A stretch of DNA of 64,000 nucleotides from Polaribacter sp. (GCA_023254055.1 JALQYN010000041.1:1-64000); one strand, 5' to 3'; shown: positions 1 to 12,312, numbered from the stretch's first letter. Notes: a model not told the origin generated them from the sequence alone. A program made the numbers and translations.

Positions 1-69
1 CGATGTCTTTTTTGAAGTTTTAATCAAGGAATTGAAAAACAGTTTGTAGGTTTTAAGAAAAGAATAATT

Positions 70-1005
70 ATGAAAAAATATACAGATTTAGAAGATATAG
101 ATAACATTTCAGGGATTGTTGAGGAGGCTATTCAAATTAAAAAGAGTCCTTTTCAATTTTCAGGACTTGGTAAAAATAAGACTTTGGTCATGTTGTTTTT
201 CAATGCGAGTCTTCGTACGCGTTTGAGCACCGAAAAGGCAGCACGAAATTTAGGTATGGAGGTCATAGTTATGAATGTCAATGCTGCATGGGAATTAGAA
301 TTTGAAGAAGGAGCTGTAATGAATTTAGCAGCCTCTGAGCATGTAAAAGAGGCTGCACAAGTGATCTCTCAATATGCAGATTGTATTGCAATCAGAGCAT
401 TTGCATCCTTAACAGATAAAGAAAAAGACCTACAAGAAATGGTTTTAGCAAGTTTCCAAAAGTATGCAACCGTTCCGATTGTAAACATGGAGAGTGCTAC
501 AGCGCACCCTTTGCAAGCTTTGGCCGATGCCATTACCTTAAAAGAGTTTGCAACTAAGAAAAAGCCCAAAGTAGTCTTGTCTTGGGCCCCACATCCAAGG
601 GCTTTACCCCATGCAGTCGCCAATTCATTTGTACAAATGATGCAACGACTAGATGTTGAGTTTTGCATTTCACACCCGAAAGGCTATGATCTTAACCCGA
701 ATATAGTGAAGGATTCGACTGTGATTTATGATCAGGAAGAAGCACTTAAAGATGCTGATTTTGTCTATGTTAAAAATTGGAGTAGTTTTCAATCTTATGG
801 AGAGATTTTATCGAAAGACCCAGGATGGATGATGACGCAAGAAAAATTAAAAACAGCGAAGTTTATGCATTGCTTGCCGGTAAGAAGGAATGTAGTGGTA
901 GAAGACGCTGTATTGGACGGGCCAGATTCATTGGTCATCGAACAGGCAAATAATAGAACCTATGCAGCGCAAGTTGTACTAAAGAAGCTTTTAGAACAAA
1001 TATAA
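70..1005 (+). CDS. argF': N-succinylornithine/N-acetylornithine carbamoyltransferase (ArgF'-type)
   Basis: 311-aa ORF; transcarbamylase motifs (SLRTRLSTEKAARNLG, WAPHPRALPHAVANSF, FMHCLPVRRNVVV); overlaps argB; arginine gene cluster context. Confidence 0.9.
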   Translation: MKKYTDLEDIDNISGIVEEAIQIKKSPFQFSGLGKNKTLVMLFFNASLRTRLSTEKAARNLGMEVIVMNVNAAWELEFEEGAVMNLAASEHVKEAAQVISQYADCIAIRAFASLTDKEKDLQEMVLASFQKYATVPIVNMESATAHPLQALADAITLKEFATKKKPKVVLSWAPHPRALPHAVANSFVQMMQRLDVEFCISHPKGYDLNPNIVKDSTVIYDQEEALKDADFVYVKNWSSFQSYGEILSKDPGWMMTQEKLKTAKFMHCLPVRRNVVVEDAVLDGPDSLVIEQANNRTYAAQVVLKKLLEQI

Positions 1006-1784
1006 TGGATACCTTAAAAATAATAAAAATAGGAGGCAATATCATTGATAATGAGGATGCTCTGGATTCATTTTTAACAAAATTTTCTATGCTAAAAGAG
1101 CCAAAAATTTTGGTGCATGGTGGTGGAAAATTAGCGAGTAAATTATCCGTTCAAATGGGTGTTGAAGTTCAAATGGTTGAAGGTAGAAGAATTACAGATT
1201 TGTCTACCTTAGAGATCATTACCATGGTTTATGCAGGGCAGATAAATAAGACAATTGTTGCTAAATTACAGGCGAATGAATGCAATGCTGTGGGTTTTTC
1301 TGGCGCTGACGGAAATACGATTGTGGCAGAGAAAAGACCTGTAAAAAAGATAGATTACGGCTATGTTGGAGATGTTAAAAAAGTTGATATCCAAGTACCT
1401 GAATTGTTGTTGGAAAGTGGAATTATACCTGTTTTTTGTGCTATTTCTCACGATCAAAAGGGACAATTACTAAACACCAATGCAGATACTATTGCATCTG
1501 AATTGGCAATAGCTTTCTCCAAAAAATATAAAACAGCTTTATATTATTGTTTTGAAAAAAAGGGGGTCCTAAAAAATGTAGAGGATGAAAATTCAGTCAT
1601 AGAAAAAATAACACCGAGTCAATATAAAGAATTGATAGATGCAGGCATTATTATGGAGGGTATGATTCCTAAAATAGAAAATTGTTTTTATGCATTAGAA
1701 AATGGCGTTGAAAAAATTGGCATTGGTTTACCATCTATGATTTTTGAACCAAATAGCTTACATACAATATTAAAAAATTCATGA
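1005..1784 (+). CDS. argB: acetylglutamate kinase family (N-acyl-glutamate kinase)
   Basis: 259-aa ORF; amino-acid kinase motifs KIGGNIID, VHGGGK, EGRRITD, NTNADTIASELA; arg cluster. Confidence 0.92.
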   Translation: MDTLKIIKIGGNIIDNEDALDSFLTKFSMLKEPKILVHGGGKLASKLSVQMGVEVQMVEGRRITDLSTLEIITMVYAGQINKTIVAKLQANECNAVGFSGADGNTIVAEKRPVKKIDYGYVGDVKKVDIQVPELLLESGIIPVFCAISHDQKGQLLNTNADTIASELAIAFSKKYKTALYYCFEKKGVLKNVEDENSVIEKITPSQYKELIDAGIIMEGMIPKIENCFYALENGVEKIGIGLPSMIFEPNSLHTILKNS

Positions 1785-2851
1785 GTACAGAACAGAACAC
1801 AAAAGAAGCAATACAATTGTTAAAAGAGTTGATTGAAACCCCTTCTTTTTCATCTGAAGAAGGAGAAACAGCTCTTTTAATTGAACAATGGTTTCAAAGA
1901 AATAAAATTGAATACACCAGAACCAAAAATAATGTTTGGGCTGTAAATAAATATTTTGACAATCAAAAACCAACTTTGTTACTCAATTCGCATCATGATA
2001 CAGTAAAACCTAACAATGGATATACAAAAGACCCTTTTAAAGCAATTGTAGAAGACGGAAAACTGTATGGTCTCGGTAGTAATGATGCAGGAGGTTGTCT
2101 GGTTTCCTTATTAGCTACTTTTGCTCATTTTTATGGACAAAAGAAGCTTCGTTATAATCTAGTAATAGTTGCTTCTGCTGAAGAAGAAAGTAGTGGACCA
2201 GATGGTTTGAATAGTATGTTGTCTGTGATTCCTAAGGTTGATGTTGCCATTGTTGGTGAACCAACTCTAATGAATTTAGCTATTGCAGAAAAAGGCTTAG
2301 TCGTTTTTGATGCTGTTATAAAAGGAACACCAAGTCATGCTGCCCATCCTAATTTAGACAATGCTATTTACAAATGCATACCCGTGTTAGACTGGTTCCA
2401 AAATTATCATTTTGAAAAAACATCTAAGGTTTTAGGACCTGTTAAAATGACTGTAACACAAATACAAGCAGGAAAACAGCACAACGCTGTGCCTGCAGAT
2501 GTAAAACTAGTAATTGATGTTCGGGTTAATGATGCGTATACCAATGAAGAGATAGTAAAAATCTTACAAGATTCAGCTCCTTGTGATAGCATTATTCCGA
2601 GAGGTACAAATTTAAATTCATCTTCTATTCCAATATCACATGAATTAGTAAAAGCAGGGGCTTCTTTAGGGAGATCTACCTACGGTTCACCTACTTTATC
2701 AGATCAATCAGTGTTGTCTTGTCCATCATTAAAATTAGGACCAGGAGACAGTACCAGATCACATTCGGCAGATGAATTTATCTATTTAAATGAGATTGAA
2801 GAAGGGATTCAGATTTATATCGATTTGTTGAATCGGGTTATCGTACATTAG
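1781..2851 (+). CDS. M20 family metallohydrolase, ArgE-type N-acyl-citrulline/ornithine deacylase
   Basis: 356-aa ORF; M20 motifs LLNSHHDTVKP, GLGSNDAGG, SAEEESSGPDGL; overlaps argB by 4 nt. Confidence 0.88.
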   Translation: MSTEQNTKEAIQLLKELIETPSFSSEEGETALLIEQWFQRNKIEYTRTKNNVWAVNKYFDNQKPTLLLNSHHDTVKPNNGYTKDPFKAIVEDGKLYGLGSNDAGGCLVSLLATFAHFYGQKKLRYNLVIVASAEEESSGPDGLNSMLSVIPKVDVAIVGEPTLMNLAIAEKGLVVFDAVIKGTPSHAAHPNLDNAIYKCIPVLDWFQNYHFEKTSKVLGPVKMTVTQIQAGKQHNAVPADVKLVIDVRVNDAYTNEEIVKILQDSAPCDSIIPRGTNLNSSSIPISHELVKAGASLGRSTYGSPTLSDQSVLSCPSLKLGPGDSTRSHSADEFIYLNEIEEGIQIYIDLLNRVIVH

Positions 2852-2853
2852 AT

Positions 2854-2945
2854 GTTATTCCGCACTTGCTGCGAATTTATAAAGAATAAATTAATAATAA
2901 ACAAATTCCCATTCCTATCAGCCAGTAGACAGGAATGAGAATGAC
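2854..2945. repeat. degenerate copy of paired-hairpin intergenic repeat (GTTATTCCGCACTTGCTGCGAAT ... ATTCCTATC...GACAGGAAT...AATGAC)
   Basis: Same two-hairpin architecture as the intact copy at 27286-27360; lies between argE-like gene and argH. Confidence 0.6.
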
Positions 2946-2959
2946 AAAACACAAGAAGA

Positions 2960-4234
2960 ATGAAACTTTGGGACAAAGGAATATCAATCGACAAGAAAAT
3001 TGAAAAATTCACCATTGGCAATGATCGTGAAATTGACATTCATATTGCTAAATATGATGTCCAAGCCTCTTTGGCTCATGCAAAAATGCTTCAAAAAGTG
3101 GGTCTAATTTCTGAGAATGAATTGAAGTCTGCTACAGAAGGGTTGACATTCTTAAGTAATCAAATAGAAGCAAGAACGTTTGTTATAGAGCCTCATTTTG
3201 AGGATGTACATTCAAAGATAGAATATGAATTGACTAAAAGCTATGGAGAAGTTGGCAAAAAAATTCATACTGCTCGATCTAGAAATGACCAGGTTTTAGT
3301 AGCCTTGCACTTATACTATAAAGATCATTTACATATCATTAAAGGACAAACACTAACGTTCTTTGAAACCTTATTAGGTTTGGCAGAAAAGCATCAAGAA
3401 AAATTATTACCCGGATATACGCATTTGCAAGTAGCCATGCCTTCTTCTTTTGGTTTATGGTTTTCTGCCTATGCAGAGCTTTTAATTGACGATGTGTATT
3501 TGTTAAATGCTGCCTTGCAAACTGTAGATCAAAACCCTTTGGGTTCTGCAGCAGGATATGGGAGTTCGTTTCCAATAGACAGAGACTTTACGACTCAAGA
3601 ACTTGGTTTTTCTACTTTAAAATACAATGTGGTTGCTGCTCAAATGAGCAGAGGAAAGAGTGAAAGAACTGTTGCTGCTGCTTTGGGAAGTTTGGGTAAT
3701 ACTCTAGCCAGATTTGCTATGGATATTTGCTTATACATGAGCCAGAATTTTGGGTTTATTTCTTTTCCAGATGCCCTGACAACTGGAAGCAGTATTATGC
3801 CACATAAAAAGAATCCAGATGTCTTTGAGTTGATTCGTGGGAAGTCGAATAAAATTCAAGCTTTGCAAACTGAAATGATTTTAATTACCAATAATCTACC
3901 TAGTGGTTATCACAGAGATTATCAATTGTTAAAGGAGCATATGATTTCTGCTATAGAAGAAGTAAAAGAACTCTTAGATATTTTTAATTTTGCCATTCAA
4001 CAAGTTATTGTTAAAGAAGTAAATCCTTTAGACGAGAAGTATAAGTACTTATTTACAGTTGACAACATCAATAACTTAATGTTAAGTGGGATGCCTTTTC
4101 GAGATGCCTATAAAGCAATTGGAGCAAAAGTAGAAGCGGGTACTTATGAGCCAGACACTTCTAAAAAACACAGTCACATTGGAAGCATCCATAATTTGTA
4201 TTTACGTCAGATTAAAGACAAGTTTCCAAATTAA
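2960..4234 (+). CDS. argH: argininosuccinate lyase
   Basis: 424-aa ORF; motifs HTARSRNDQV, GYTHLQVAMP, GSSIMPHKKNPD. Confidence 0.95.
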   Translation: MKLWDKGISIDKKIEKFTIGNDREIDIHIAKYDVQASLAHAKMLQKVGLISENELKSATEGLTFLSNQIEARTFVIEPHFEDVHSKIEYELTKSYGEVGKKIHTARSRNDQVLVALHLYYKDHLHIIKGQTLTFFETLLGLAEKHQEKLLPGYTHLQVAMPSSFGLWFSAYAELLIDDVYLLNAALQTVDQNPLGSAAGYGSSFPIDRDFTTQELGFSTLKYNVVAAQMSRGKSERTVAAALGSLGNTLARFAMDICLYMSQNFGFISFPDALTTGSSIMPHKKNPDVFELIRGKSNKIQALQTEMILITNNLPSGYHRDYQLLKEHMISAIEEVKELLDIFNFAIQQVIVKEVNPLDEKYKYLFTVDNINNLMLSGMPFRDAYKAIGAKVEAGTYEPDTSKKHSHIGSIHNLYLRQIKDKFPN

Positions 4235-4236
4235 AA

Positions 4237-4267
4237 AAAGAGTGCCACCTCATGGATAGCACTCTTT
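4237..4267. terminator. bidirectional intrinsic terminator between argH and leuB
   Basis: Stem AAAGAGTGC/GCACTCTTT with flanking A/T tracts between convergent genes. Confidence 0.75.
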
Positions 4268-4289
4268 GTTCAATTGATTTAAGGAGTCG

Positions 4290-5405
4290 TTATATAATAG
4301 TACTTTGTCCCATATGAATATTGATAAAATTCATATTGCTTTCTTGTTGATGCTCAATATAATCAACAATAAAATCACCTACTTTGGAAGTTGTAAAAGC
4401 GTTTTCTGTGTTGATATCCTCTGTACTAATTCCTAGTTCTAATGATTTTTCTACTGCTTTTTCTATGGCTTCCGCTTCCTTAAATAGTCCTAAGTGTTGT
4501 AATAACATAGCAGCCGATAAAATAGAGGCAAGTGGATTTGCACTGTTTTTACCAGTTGCTTGAGGAAAAGAACCATGAATAGGCTCAAACAATGCGTTTT
4601 CTTTACCAATAGAGGCAGATGCTAGCAAACCAATAGATCCGCCAATTACACTCGCTTCATCACTAATTATATCTCCAAATAAATTTTCGGTTAATACTAC
4701 ATCAAACTGTTTCGGGTTTAAAATTAATTGCATTGCTGCATTGTCAACAAACAAAAAATCGAGTGCAACATCTGGATATTGACTTGCTAAATTTGTAACC
4801 GTTTTTCTCCATAAACGTGAAGTTTCTAACACATTCGCTTTATCAACTAGTGTTAGCTTTTTACGTCTCTTTTGTGCTTCGATAAAAGCTAAATGTGCAA
4901 TGCGTTCTATTTCCTCAACAGAATAAGAACAACCATCAAAGGCAATTTTTCCATCCTCACTTAACTCCTTAATTCCAAAGTAAATTCCTCCTGTTAACTC
5001 TCTATATATAGAAATATCAGTTCCTTTAATAACCTCTTTTTTTAAAGGTGAATTCTCAATTAATTGATCGTAAGCTTTTACGGGTCTAACATTACAAAAC
5101 AAGCCTAATTCTTTACGCAATTTAAGCAAACCTTGTTCTGGTCTAACTTTGGCAGAAGGATCATTATCATATTTTGGGTGACCAATTGCACCAAATAAAA
5201 TTGCATCAGATTTTTTACAGACTGCTAAAGTTTCATTTGGTAACGGGTTTCCTGTTTTATCAATTGCACAGGCACCCATCAATACTTCTTTATAGATAAA
5301 TGTGTGATCATAAACACCAGCGATTGCATTTAAAGCTTTTTTTGCTTGTGCTGTAACTTCGGGTCCAATTCCATCTCCAGGAATTACTGCAATATTGTAT
5401 TTCAT
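4290..5405 (-). CDS. leuB: 3-isopropylmalate dehydrogenase
   Basis: Motifs AVIPGDGIGPEV, LLKLRKELGLFCNVRP, LTENLFGDIISDEAS; start trimmed to internal MKYNIAVIPG (ORF track start 5432 overlaps leuD). Confidence 0.95.
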   Translation of the reverse strand: MKYNIAVIPGDGIGPEVTAQAKKALNAIAGVYDHTFIYKEVLMGACAIDKTGNPLPNETLAVCKKSDAILFGAIGHPKYDNDPSAKVRPEQGLLKLRKELGLFCNVRPVKAYDQLIENSPLKKEVIKGTDISIYRELTGGIYFGIKELSEDGKIAFDGCSYSVEEIERIAHLAFIEAQKRRKKLTLVDKANVLETSRLWRKTVTNLASQYPDVALDFLFVDNAAMQLILNPKQFDVVLTENLFGDIISDEASVIGGSIGLLASASIGKENALFEPIHGSFPQATGKNSANPLASILSAAMLLQHLGLFKEAEAIEKAVEKSLELGISTEDINTENAFTTSKVGDFIVDYIEHQQESNMNFINIHMGQSTII

Positions 5406-5409
5406 ACTA

Positions 5410-5988
5410 TTAAAATGTTGCCTCGAAGGCATTGATTTGTTGTTTTTTACTGATTAAATAATCGATGTCATCATATCCATTTAGCAAGCAAGTTTTTTTA
5501 TAAGCATCAATTTCAAAAGAAGCATTTCCTATTTCAGATTCAATAGTTTGTTCTTCTAAATTCACTATAACTTCAGATGTAGGATTTTCCTCTAGATGCA
5601 CAATTAATTTTTTCAAATAATCTTCGGTAACCTGTACGGGTAATAATCCGTTATTCAATGCATTTCCTTTAAAGATATCGGCAAAAAAACTACTTACAAT
5701 TACTTTAAATCCATAGCCAACCAAAGCCCAAGCAGCATGTTCTCTACTAGAACCACAACCAAAATTATCTCCTGCTACTAAAATACTTCCGCTATATTTT
5801 GAGTTGTTTAAAGGAAACTCTTTATTGATGGTTCCGTCTTTATGAAAACGCCAATCTTTAAAAACTTGTTCGCCAAAACCTAATTTATCCGTTGCCTTTA
5901 AAAATCGTGCTGGGATGATTTGATCCGTATCGATATTTTCAGAAGCTAAAGGAATTGCTGTAGATTTTAAAAGTGTAAATTTTTCCAT
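5410..5988 (-). CDS. leuD: 3-isopropylmalate dehydratase small subunit
   Basis: 192-aa [34 protein letters not shown]. Confidence 0.95.
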   Translation of the reverse strand: MEKFTLLKSTAIPLASENIDTDQIIPARFLKATDKLGFGEQVFKDWRFHKDGTINKEFPLNNSKYSGSILVAGDNFGCGSSREHAAWALVGYGFKVIVSSFFADIFKGNALNNGLLPVQVTEDYLKKLIVHLEENPTSEVIVNLEEQTIESEIGNASFEIDAYKKTCLLNGYDDIDYLISKKQQINAFEATF

Positions 5989-6001
5989 ATAATTTATTAA
6001 T

Positions 6002-7393
6002 CTATAATACAGGTTCTAGAACCTTTGTAACGTCTATTATTTTTCCTTCAATGGCAGCTGCAGCTGCTACAAGTGGACTTGCTAAAATAGTTCTAGCACC
6101 TTGTCCTTGTCGCCCTTCAAAGTTTCTGTTGGAAGTAGATACACAATATTCTCCAGAAGGAATTTTATCATCATTCATTGCCAAACAAGCAGAACATCCA
6201 GGTTGTCTTAACGTAAAACCGGCGGCTTCAAAAGTGGCTTTCAAACCTTCTTCGGTAATTTGTTTTGCAACTCGTTGCGATCCAGGAACCAACCAAGCTG
6301 TTACATTTTCGGCTTTTTGTTTTCCTTTTATATAGTTGGCTGCAACTCTAAAATCTTCAATTCTAGAATTGGTACAACTTCCAATAAACACATAATTAAT
6401 TGGTGTATCAATCAAGGATTTCCCTTTTTCAAAATCCATATAGGTCAATGATTTTTCAAAAGAACTTTCGTTTTTGTATGGAATCTTTTCAGAAATTTTA
6501 ATTCCCATTCCTGGATTTGTTCCAAAAGTGATCATTGGTTCAATATCTGAGGCATCTATTTCATATTCTTTATCAAATTCAGCTCCCACATCTGTAGCTA
6601 AGGTTTTCCACTTTGCTACTTTTTCATCAAAATCAGTTCCTTTTGGAGCAAATTCTTTTCCTTTGATATAGTTAAATGTTGTCTGATCTGGGGCAATCAT
6701 TCCGCCTCTAGCACCCATCTCAATACTCATATTGCAAACGGTCATTCTGCCTTCCATGCTCATGTTTTCAAAAACATCACCAGCATATTCGCAAAAATAA
6801 CCGGTACCTGAATTGGTTCCTAACTTAGCAATGATATATAAAATAACATCTTTAGGAAGTACACCCTTTTTCAATTCCCCATTAACGAGTACCCTCATTT
6901 TTTTTGGTTTTTCTAAAAGCAAGCATTGGCTCGCAAAAACTTGTGCTACTTGACTTGTTCCAATACCAAAAGCAATGGTTCCGAATGCACCATGGGTTGA
7001 CGTATGAGAATCTCCACAAACCATGGTCATTCCAGGTTGAGTAATGCCCAATTCAGGGGCTATTACATGTACAATACCATTGTTTTCATGTCCCAAACCA
7101 TACAGAGAAATATTGTTCTTAAGACAATTTTTAGTCAGTTTTTCTAACTGGTTTCTAGAAAGCGCATCTTTTATGGGTAAATGTTGATTGATTGTGGGTG
7201 TATTGTGATCTGCTGTAGCTACAATTTTATCGGGTCTCGCAATGGGAATCCCTCTTTTTTCAAGTTCTTCAAAAGCTTGTGGACTTGTTACCTCATGAAT
7301 TAAATGTGTATCTATATATAATATCTGTGGGCCATTTTCTATTACATCAACTACATGGGCATCCCAAACTTTATCAAAGAGTGTTTTTCTCAT
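6002..7393 (-). CDS. leuC: 3-isopropylmalate dehydratase large subunit
   Basis: 463-aa [41 protein letters not shown]. Confidence 0.96.
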   Translation of the reverse strand: MRKTLFDKVWDAHVVDVIENGPQILYIDTHLIHEVTSPQAFEELEKRGIPIARPDKIVATADHNTPTINQHLPIKDALSRNQLEKLTKNCLKNNISLYGLGHENNGIVHVIAPELGITQPGMTMVCGDSHTSTHGAFGTIAFGIGTSQVAQVFASQCLLLEKPKKMRVLVNGELKKGVLPKDVILYIIAKLGTNSGTGYFCEYAGDVFENMSMEGRMTVCNMSIEMGARGGMIAPDQTTFNYIKGKEFAPKGTDFDEKVAKWKTLATDVGAEFDKEYEIDASDIEPMITFGTNPGMGIKISEKIPYKNESSFEKSLTYMDFEKGKSLIDTPINYVFIGSCTNSRIEDFRVAANYIKGKQKAENVTAWLVPGSQRVAKQITEEGLKATFEAAGFTLRQPGCSACLAMNDDKIPSGEYCVSTSNRNFEGRQGQGARTILASPLVAAAAAIEGKIIDVTKVLEPVL

Positions 7394-8568
7394 GATGCAA
7401 TGGCTATTTTTGAAAACTTATTAACGTTTTTCATGATAGAATGTAAGTCTGTATCGTGAATTTCTTTTTGAATATCTGCTATTTGTAAGAAGTAATTATA
7501 GGCTTTGTCTAATTGAATTTTTGTTAATTCGTAACCAATTTTTTTAGCCCTATAGGCCAAGGCAGCTCTTCCGCTTCTAGCAGTTAATACAATTGCGCTT
7601 TCAGTAACACCAACATCTTCTGGATTCATAATTTCATAGGTTTCTCTATTTTTAATGACACCATCTTGATGTATTCCAGAGCTATGCGCAAAAGCATTGG
7701 CTCCAACAATAGCTTTGTTCGGTTGTACAGGCATTCCCATTTTTTCTCTAACCATCATACTTGTATCATAAAGCAATTGGGTATTGATGTTGGTTTCTAA
7801 ATTTAAAGTTGGATGTTGTTTTAAAATCATTACAACTTCTTCCAAAGCAGTATTCCCAGCACGTTCTCCGATACCATTTATGGTACATTCAATTTGCCTA
7901 GCACCATTGATAGCTCCTGCAATAGAGTTTGCTGTTGCCATGCCCAAATCATTATGACAATGACAAGAAATAGTTACTTTTTCGATCCCTTTTACATGTT
8001 CTTTTAGGTATTTTATTTTGGCTCCGTACTCTTCAGGTAAACAATAGCCGGTGGTATCCGGTATGTTCAATACGGTTGCTCCAGCTTTGATTACTTCTTC
8101 ACAAATCTGAGCCAGGAAAGCATTATCAGTTCTCCCTGCATCTTCGGCATAAAACTCTACATCTTCTACAAATGATTTTGCATAACGAACCGCAAGTACA
8201 GCTCTTGTTACTACTTCTTCTCTACTTGAATTAAATTTATATTTTATATGAGAATCACTGGTGCCAATACCTGTATGAATTCTAGGTTTTTTGGCGTATA
8301 TAAGGGCAGCAGCTGCCACTTCGATATCTTTCTCTACAGCTCTAGTTAAACCACAAACAGTAGCATTTTTTACAATTTTAGCAACTTCACTTACAGAATT
8401 AAAATCACCTGGACTCGAAACAGGAAAACCTGCTTCAATAACATCTACCCCCATAAAATCCAGTCGCTCTGCAATTACTAATTTCTGTTTAGTGTCTAGT
8501 TTACAACCAGGAACTTGTTCACCATCACGAAGCGTTGTGTCAAAAATTTGCATTTTATTATCTTGCAT
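7390..8568 (-). CDS. leuA: 2-isopropylmalate synthase
   Basis: 392-aa [44 protein letters not shown]. Confidence 0.94.
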   Translation of the reverse strand: MQDNKMQIFDTTLRDGEQVPGCKLDTKQKLVIAERLDFMGVDVIEAGFPVSSPGDFNSVSEVAKIVKNATVCGLTRAVEKDIEVAAAALIYAKKPRIHTGIGTSDSHIKYKFNSSREEVVTRAVLAVRYAKSFVEDVEFYAEDAGRTDNAFLAQICEEVIKAGATVLNIPDTTGYCLPEEYGAKIKYLKEHVKGIEKVTISCHCHNDLGMATANSIAGAINGARQIECTINGIGERAGNTALEEVVMILKQHPTLNLETNINTQLLYDTSMMVREKMGMPVQPNKAIVGANAFAHSSGIHQDGVIKNRETYEIMNPEDVGVTESAIVLTARSGRAALAYRAKKIGYELTKIQLDKAYNYFLQIADIQKEIHDTDLHSIMKNVNKFSKIAIAS

Positions 8569-8698
8569 GTGTACTTCTTAATTTTTTAATCAAATTCAAA
8601 TTTATATATTGACTTTTCTAAGAGAGAAAATTATCATAGCCCCTTTACGATGTTTAAAAGAGCTGTTTATAAAATAAAACTCTGATAATAAGAATATT

Positions 8699-10261
8699 AT
8701 GGGTAAATCATTTACGTTAGCCAATAATCAAAACGATGCATTGTTTGAGTTGATTAAATCGTTGTCAAAATCAGAAAAAAGACAATTTAATTTGTATGTT
8801 GGAAGATTAGGTGGAAATACAGATGCAAAGTTTTTTTCTTTATTTAAATTTTTAGAAAAGTTAAAAACCTACGATGAACGACAAATTTTAGAGAATGGAA
8901 TTGTTACCAAACAACAATTGTCAAATTTAAAAGCACATTTATACCGTCAAATCTTAATTAGTTTACGTTTAAATCCAGCTCATCAAAATATTAGAATTCA
9001 AATCAGAGAGCAATTAGATTTCGCAACCGTTTTATATCAAAAAGGCTTGTACAAACAAAGCTTAAAATTGTTAGATAAAGCGAAATCAATGGCAATTGAA
9101 AACGAAGAGAAAAATATTGCTTACGAAATTGTTGAACTTGAAAAAGTAATTGAAACACAATACATCACAAGAAGTATTAGTTCGAGAGCAGACGTACTTT
9201 CTGAACAAGCAAAGATGTTAAGCCAGCAAAATGTAATAACTAGTAAATTGTCTAATTTATCATTACAATTATACAGTATATTACTAAAAACTGGACCTGC
9301 TCGAAACGATGAAGAGTTTGCAAAAGTTACGACATACTTTGATGCTAGAATGCCAGAATTTGATTTTAGTACACTCGGTTTTAGAGAGAAACTTTGGTTG
9401 TTTAAAGCTCACGTATGGAAGAGTTTTTTACTGCAAGATTTTTTAATGTGTTATAAATATTCGCATAAATGGATGCAGTTGTTTAGAGGGAATACAAAGC
9501 TAATCTCATTACACCCTGTGTTTTATTTAAAAGGGAAAAACTATTTACTTGAATCTCTTTTTTTTCTAAAACACTTTTCGAAATTTAAGGAAGAACTTGA
9601 TTTTTTTAAAGCGGAAATTAAAAATCAAGAAATTCCGTTAAACAGCAACACCGAGCTGTTGATTTTTCAATACTATACGGCAAATCAATTGCATTTACAC
9701 TTTTTAGAAGGCACATTTAAAGAAGGGGAGTTTTTGGTAAAAGAAATAGAGCAAAAGATAAAGAAATATGCTTCTAGGTTAGATAATCATCATATTGTAA
9801 TCTTGTATTATAAAATTGCATGTTTGTATTTTGGGATGGGTGAAAATAGAAAATGTATTGCTTTTTTGGCAAAGATTATTGATTCTAAAAATTTACAAGC
9901 AGCAGAAGATCTGCAATGTTTTGCAAGGGTTTTAAATTTGATTGCTCATTATGAATGTGGAATGGATTATCATTTAGAAAGACAATTTAAAGAGACTTAT
10001 AAATTCTTACTTAAAATGAAGAATTTACAAGCAGTTCAAAAAGAATTTATTATTTCGATTAAAGCTTTAAGTGATGTATATCCACATCAAATAAAAAACG
10101 AATTCAAAAAAATTCACACTAGATTGCAAAAGTTTGAAAATCATCCCTACGAAAAACGCGCATTTCTTTATTTAGACATTTTGTCTTGGTTAGAAAGTAA
10201 AATTGAAAATAGACCAATCCGAGAAATTATTCGAAAAAAAGCAACAAGATTAAGTCGTTAA
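8699..10261 (+). CDS. hypothetical protein, helical/TPR-like
   Basis: 520-aa intact ORF; no catalytic motif recognised; start [21 protein letters not shown]. Confidence 0.75.
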   Translation: MGKSFTLANNQNDALFELIKSLSKSEKRQFNLYVGRLGGNTDAKFFSLFKFLEKLKTYDERQILENGIVTKQQLSNLKAHLYRQILISLRLNPAHQNIRIQIREQLDFATVLYQKGLYKQSLKLLDKAKSMAIENEEKNIAYEIVELEKVIETQYITRSISSRADVLSEQAKMLSQQNVITSKLSNLSLQLYSILLKTGPARNDEEFAKVTTYFDARMPEFDFSTLGFREKLWLFKAHVWKSFLLQDFLMCYKYSHKWMQLFRGNTKLISLHPVFYLKGKNYLLESLFFLKHFSKFKEELDFFKAEIKNQEIPLNSNTELLIFQYYTANQLHLHFLEGTFKEGEFLVKEIEQKIKKYASRLDNHHIVILYYKIACLYFGMGENRKCIAFLAKIIDSKNLQAAEDLQCFARVLNLIAHYECGMDYHLERQFKETYKFLLKMKNLQAVQKEFIISIKALSDVYPHQIKNEFKKIHTRLQKFENHPYEKRAFLYLDILSWLESKIENRPIREIIRKKATRLSR

Positions 10262-12312
10262 CTTATTTGTCCGCCATTTTTAATTTTTTCTGCAGGTTCT
10301 ACAAAAGCTAATTTTCCATCAGGTGTATCGGTCATTAAAATCATACCTTGACTTTCAACTCCACGCAAAGTTCTCGGTGCTAAATTGCACAAGACAGTAA
10401 CTTGCTGCCCAATAATATCTTCTGGGCTAAAACTTTCTGCAATTCCAGAAACAATTGTTCTTATATCGATACCAACATCTACTTTTAGCTGCAATAATTT
10501 TTTAGTTTTCGGAACTTTAATGGCTTCTAAAATAGTTCCAACTCTGATGTCTAATTTGGTAAAATCATCAAACTCTATGGTCTCTTTTTGAGGCTCAACT
10601 GTTTTTGCAGCATTTTGGTTCGCTGTTTTTGTTGCTTGTAATTTTTCTAACTGTGCTTCAATTTCGCTGTCTTCAATTTTTGCAAACAACAACTCAGCTT
10701 TATTAATTTGATGATTAGCTGTTAAGAGTATTTTTTTTGTTGAGATATCGTTCCAACTTAAAGACTCATTAATGTTTAAAATATTTTTTAATTTAACCGA
10801 TGTAAAGGGCAAAAAAGGCTCCGATAAAACGGCTAAACCAGCCGCAATTTGCAAGGCAACATGCATAATGGTTTTTACGCGATCTTCATCTACTTTAATC
10901 ACTTTCCAAGGTTCTTCATCCGCCAAATATTTATTTCCTAAACGAGCTAAATTCATTAATTCTTGACTCGCTTCTCTAAAGCGATAACGTTCAATAGATC
11001 TAGAAATCGTAGTTGGAAATTCTTTTAAAGCAGCCAATGTTTCTTCATCAACGTCACTTAAATCTCCTGAAGCAGGCACCTGCCCATTGTAATACTTATT
11101 GGTTAATACAACTACACGATTGATGAAGTTTCCAAAGATGGCAACCAATTCGTTGTTATTTCTGGCTTGAAAATCTTTCCAAGTAAAATCGTTGTCTTTC
11201 GTTTCTGGAGCAGTTGCAGTTAATGCGTAACGCAACACATCTTGTTTTTCTGGAAAATCAACTAAATATTCGTGTAACCAAACCGCCCAGTTTTTAGACG
11301 TTGATAATTTGTTTCCTTCTAAATTTAAAAATTCATTAGCAGGGACATTTTCTGGAAGGATATAATTTCCATGTGCTTTTAACATTGCAGGAAAAATAAT
11401 ACAGTGAAAAACAATATTGTCTTTTCCAATAAAATGAACCAGCTTCGTATCATCATTTTTCCAATAAGGTTCCCAATCTTTTTTGTGCTGTTCTGCCCAT
11501 TCTTTAGTTGCAGAAATATATCCAATAGGTGCATCAAACCAAACATATAATACTTTTCCTTCAGCACCTTCAATAGGAACAGGAATTCCCCAATCTAAAT
11601 CACGTGTTACTGCTCTTGGTCGTAAACCATCATCAATCCAAGATTTTACTTGCCCCAACACATTGGGTTTCCAATCATTTTTATGCCCTTCTAAAATCCA
11701 TTCTTTTAAAAAAGTTTCGTGTTTGTCAAGAGGTAAAAACCAGTGTTTAGTTTCTTTCAACGTAGGAACATTTCCGGTTATTGATGATTTTGGATTGATT
11801 AAATCTGTAGCATTATGGCTTGTTCCACAGCTTTCACATTGATCTCCATAACTTTCTTCGTTTCCGCATTTCGGACACGTTCCAACAACAAATCTATCTG
11901 CTAAATATTGGTCTGCTTCGGCATCATACAATTGCTCTGTAACTTCTTCAATAAACTCTCCATCATTGTACAACTTTAAGAAAAAATCTGATGCTGTTTT
12001 ATGATGAATTTTTGCGGATGTTCTTGAATAATTATCAAAAGAAATTCCAAAATCTGCAAAAGAAGTTTTAATAATTTTGTGGTATTTATCAACTACTTGT
12101 TGCGGTGTAATTCCTTCTTTTTTAGCTTTGATTGTAATAGGTACTCCATGCTCATCTGATCCACAAACAAAAACCACATCTTCTCCTTTTAAACGTAAAT
12201 AACGTGCGTAAATATCTGCAGGAACATAAACGCCAGCCAAATGCCCGATATGAACAGGGCCATTTGTGTAAGGTAATGCAGCGGTAATTGTATATCTTTT
12301 TGGAGTATTCAT
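10258..12312 (-). CDS. metG: methionyl-tRNA synthetase
   Basis: 684-aa [19 protein letters not shown], zinc motif [30 protein letters not shown]-terminal tRNA-binding domain [11 protein letters not shown]. Confidence 0.97.
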   Translation of the reverse strand: MNTPKRYTITAALPYTNGPVHIGHLAGVYVPADIYARYLRLKGEDVVFVCGSDEHGVPITIKAKKEGITPQQVVDKYHKIIKTSFADFGISFDNYSRTSAKIHHKTASDFFLKLYNDGEFIEEVTEQLYDAEADQYLADRFVVGTCPKCGNEESYGDQCESCGTSHNATDLINPKSSITGNVPTLKETKHWFLPLDKHETFLKEWILEGHKNDWKPNVLGQVKSWIDDGLRPRAVTRDLDWGIPVPIEGAEGKVLYVWFDAPIGYISATKEWAEQHKKDWEPYWKNDDTKLVHFIGKDNIVFHCIIFPAMLKAHGNYILPENVPANEFLNLEGNKLSTSKNWAVWLHEYLVDFPEKQDVLRYALTATAPETKDNDFTWKDFQARNNNELVAIFGNFINRVVVLTNKYYNGQVPASGDLSDVDEETLAALKEFPTTISRSIERYRFREASQELMNLARLGNKYLADEEPWKVIKVDEDRVKTIMHVALQIAAGLAVLSEPFLPFTSVKLKNILNINESLSWNDISTKKILLTANHQINKAELLFAKIEDSEIEAQLEKLQATKTANQNAAKTVEPQKETIEFDDFTKLDIRVGTILEAIKVPKTKKLLQLKVDVGIDIRTIVSGIAESFSPEDIIGQQVTVLCNLAPRTLRGVESQGMILMTDTPDGKLAFVEPAEKIKNGGQIS

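Noticed and set aside
6051-6671. Plus-strand ORFs antisense to leuC (94, 63 and 65 aa)
   Set aside because: Overlap a clear leuC reading frame; sequence is the antisense shadow of conserved aconitase motifs
8569-8698. Leucine leader peptide/attenuator upstream of leuA
   Set aside because: No Leu-codon run plus terminator/antiterminator pair was visible in the 130-nt gap
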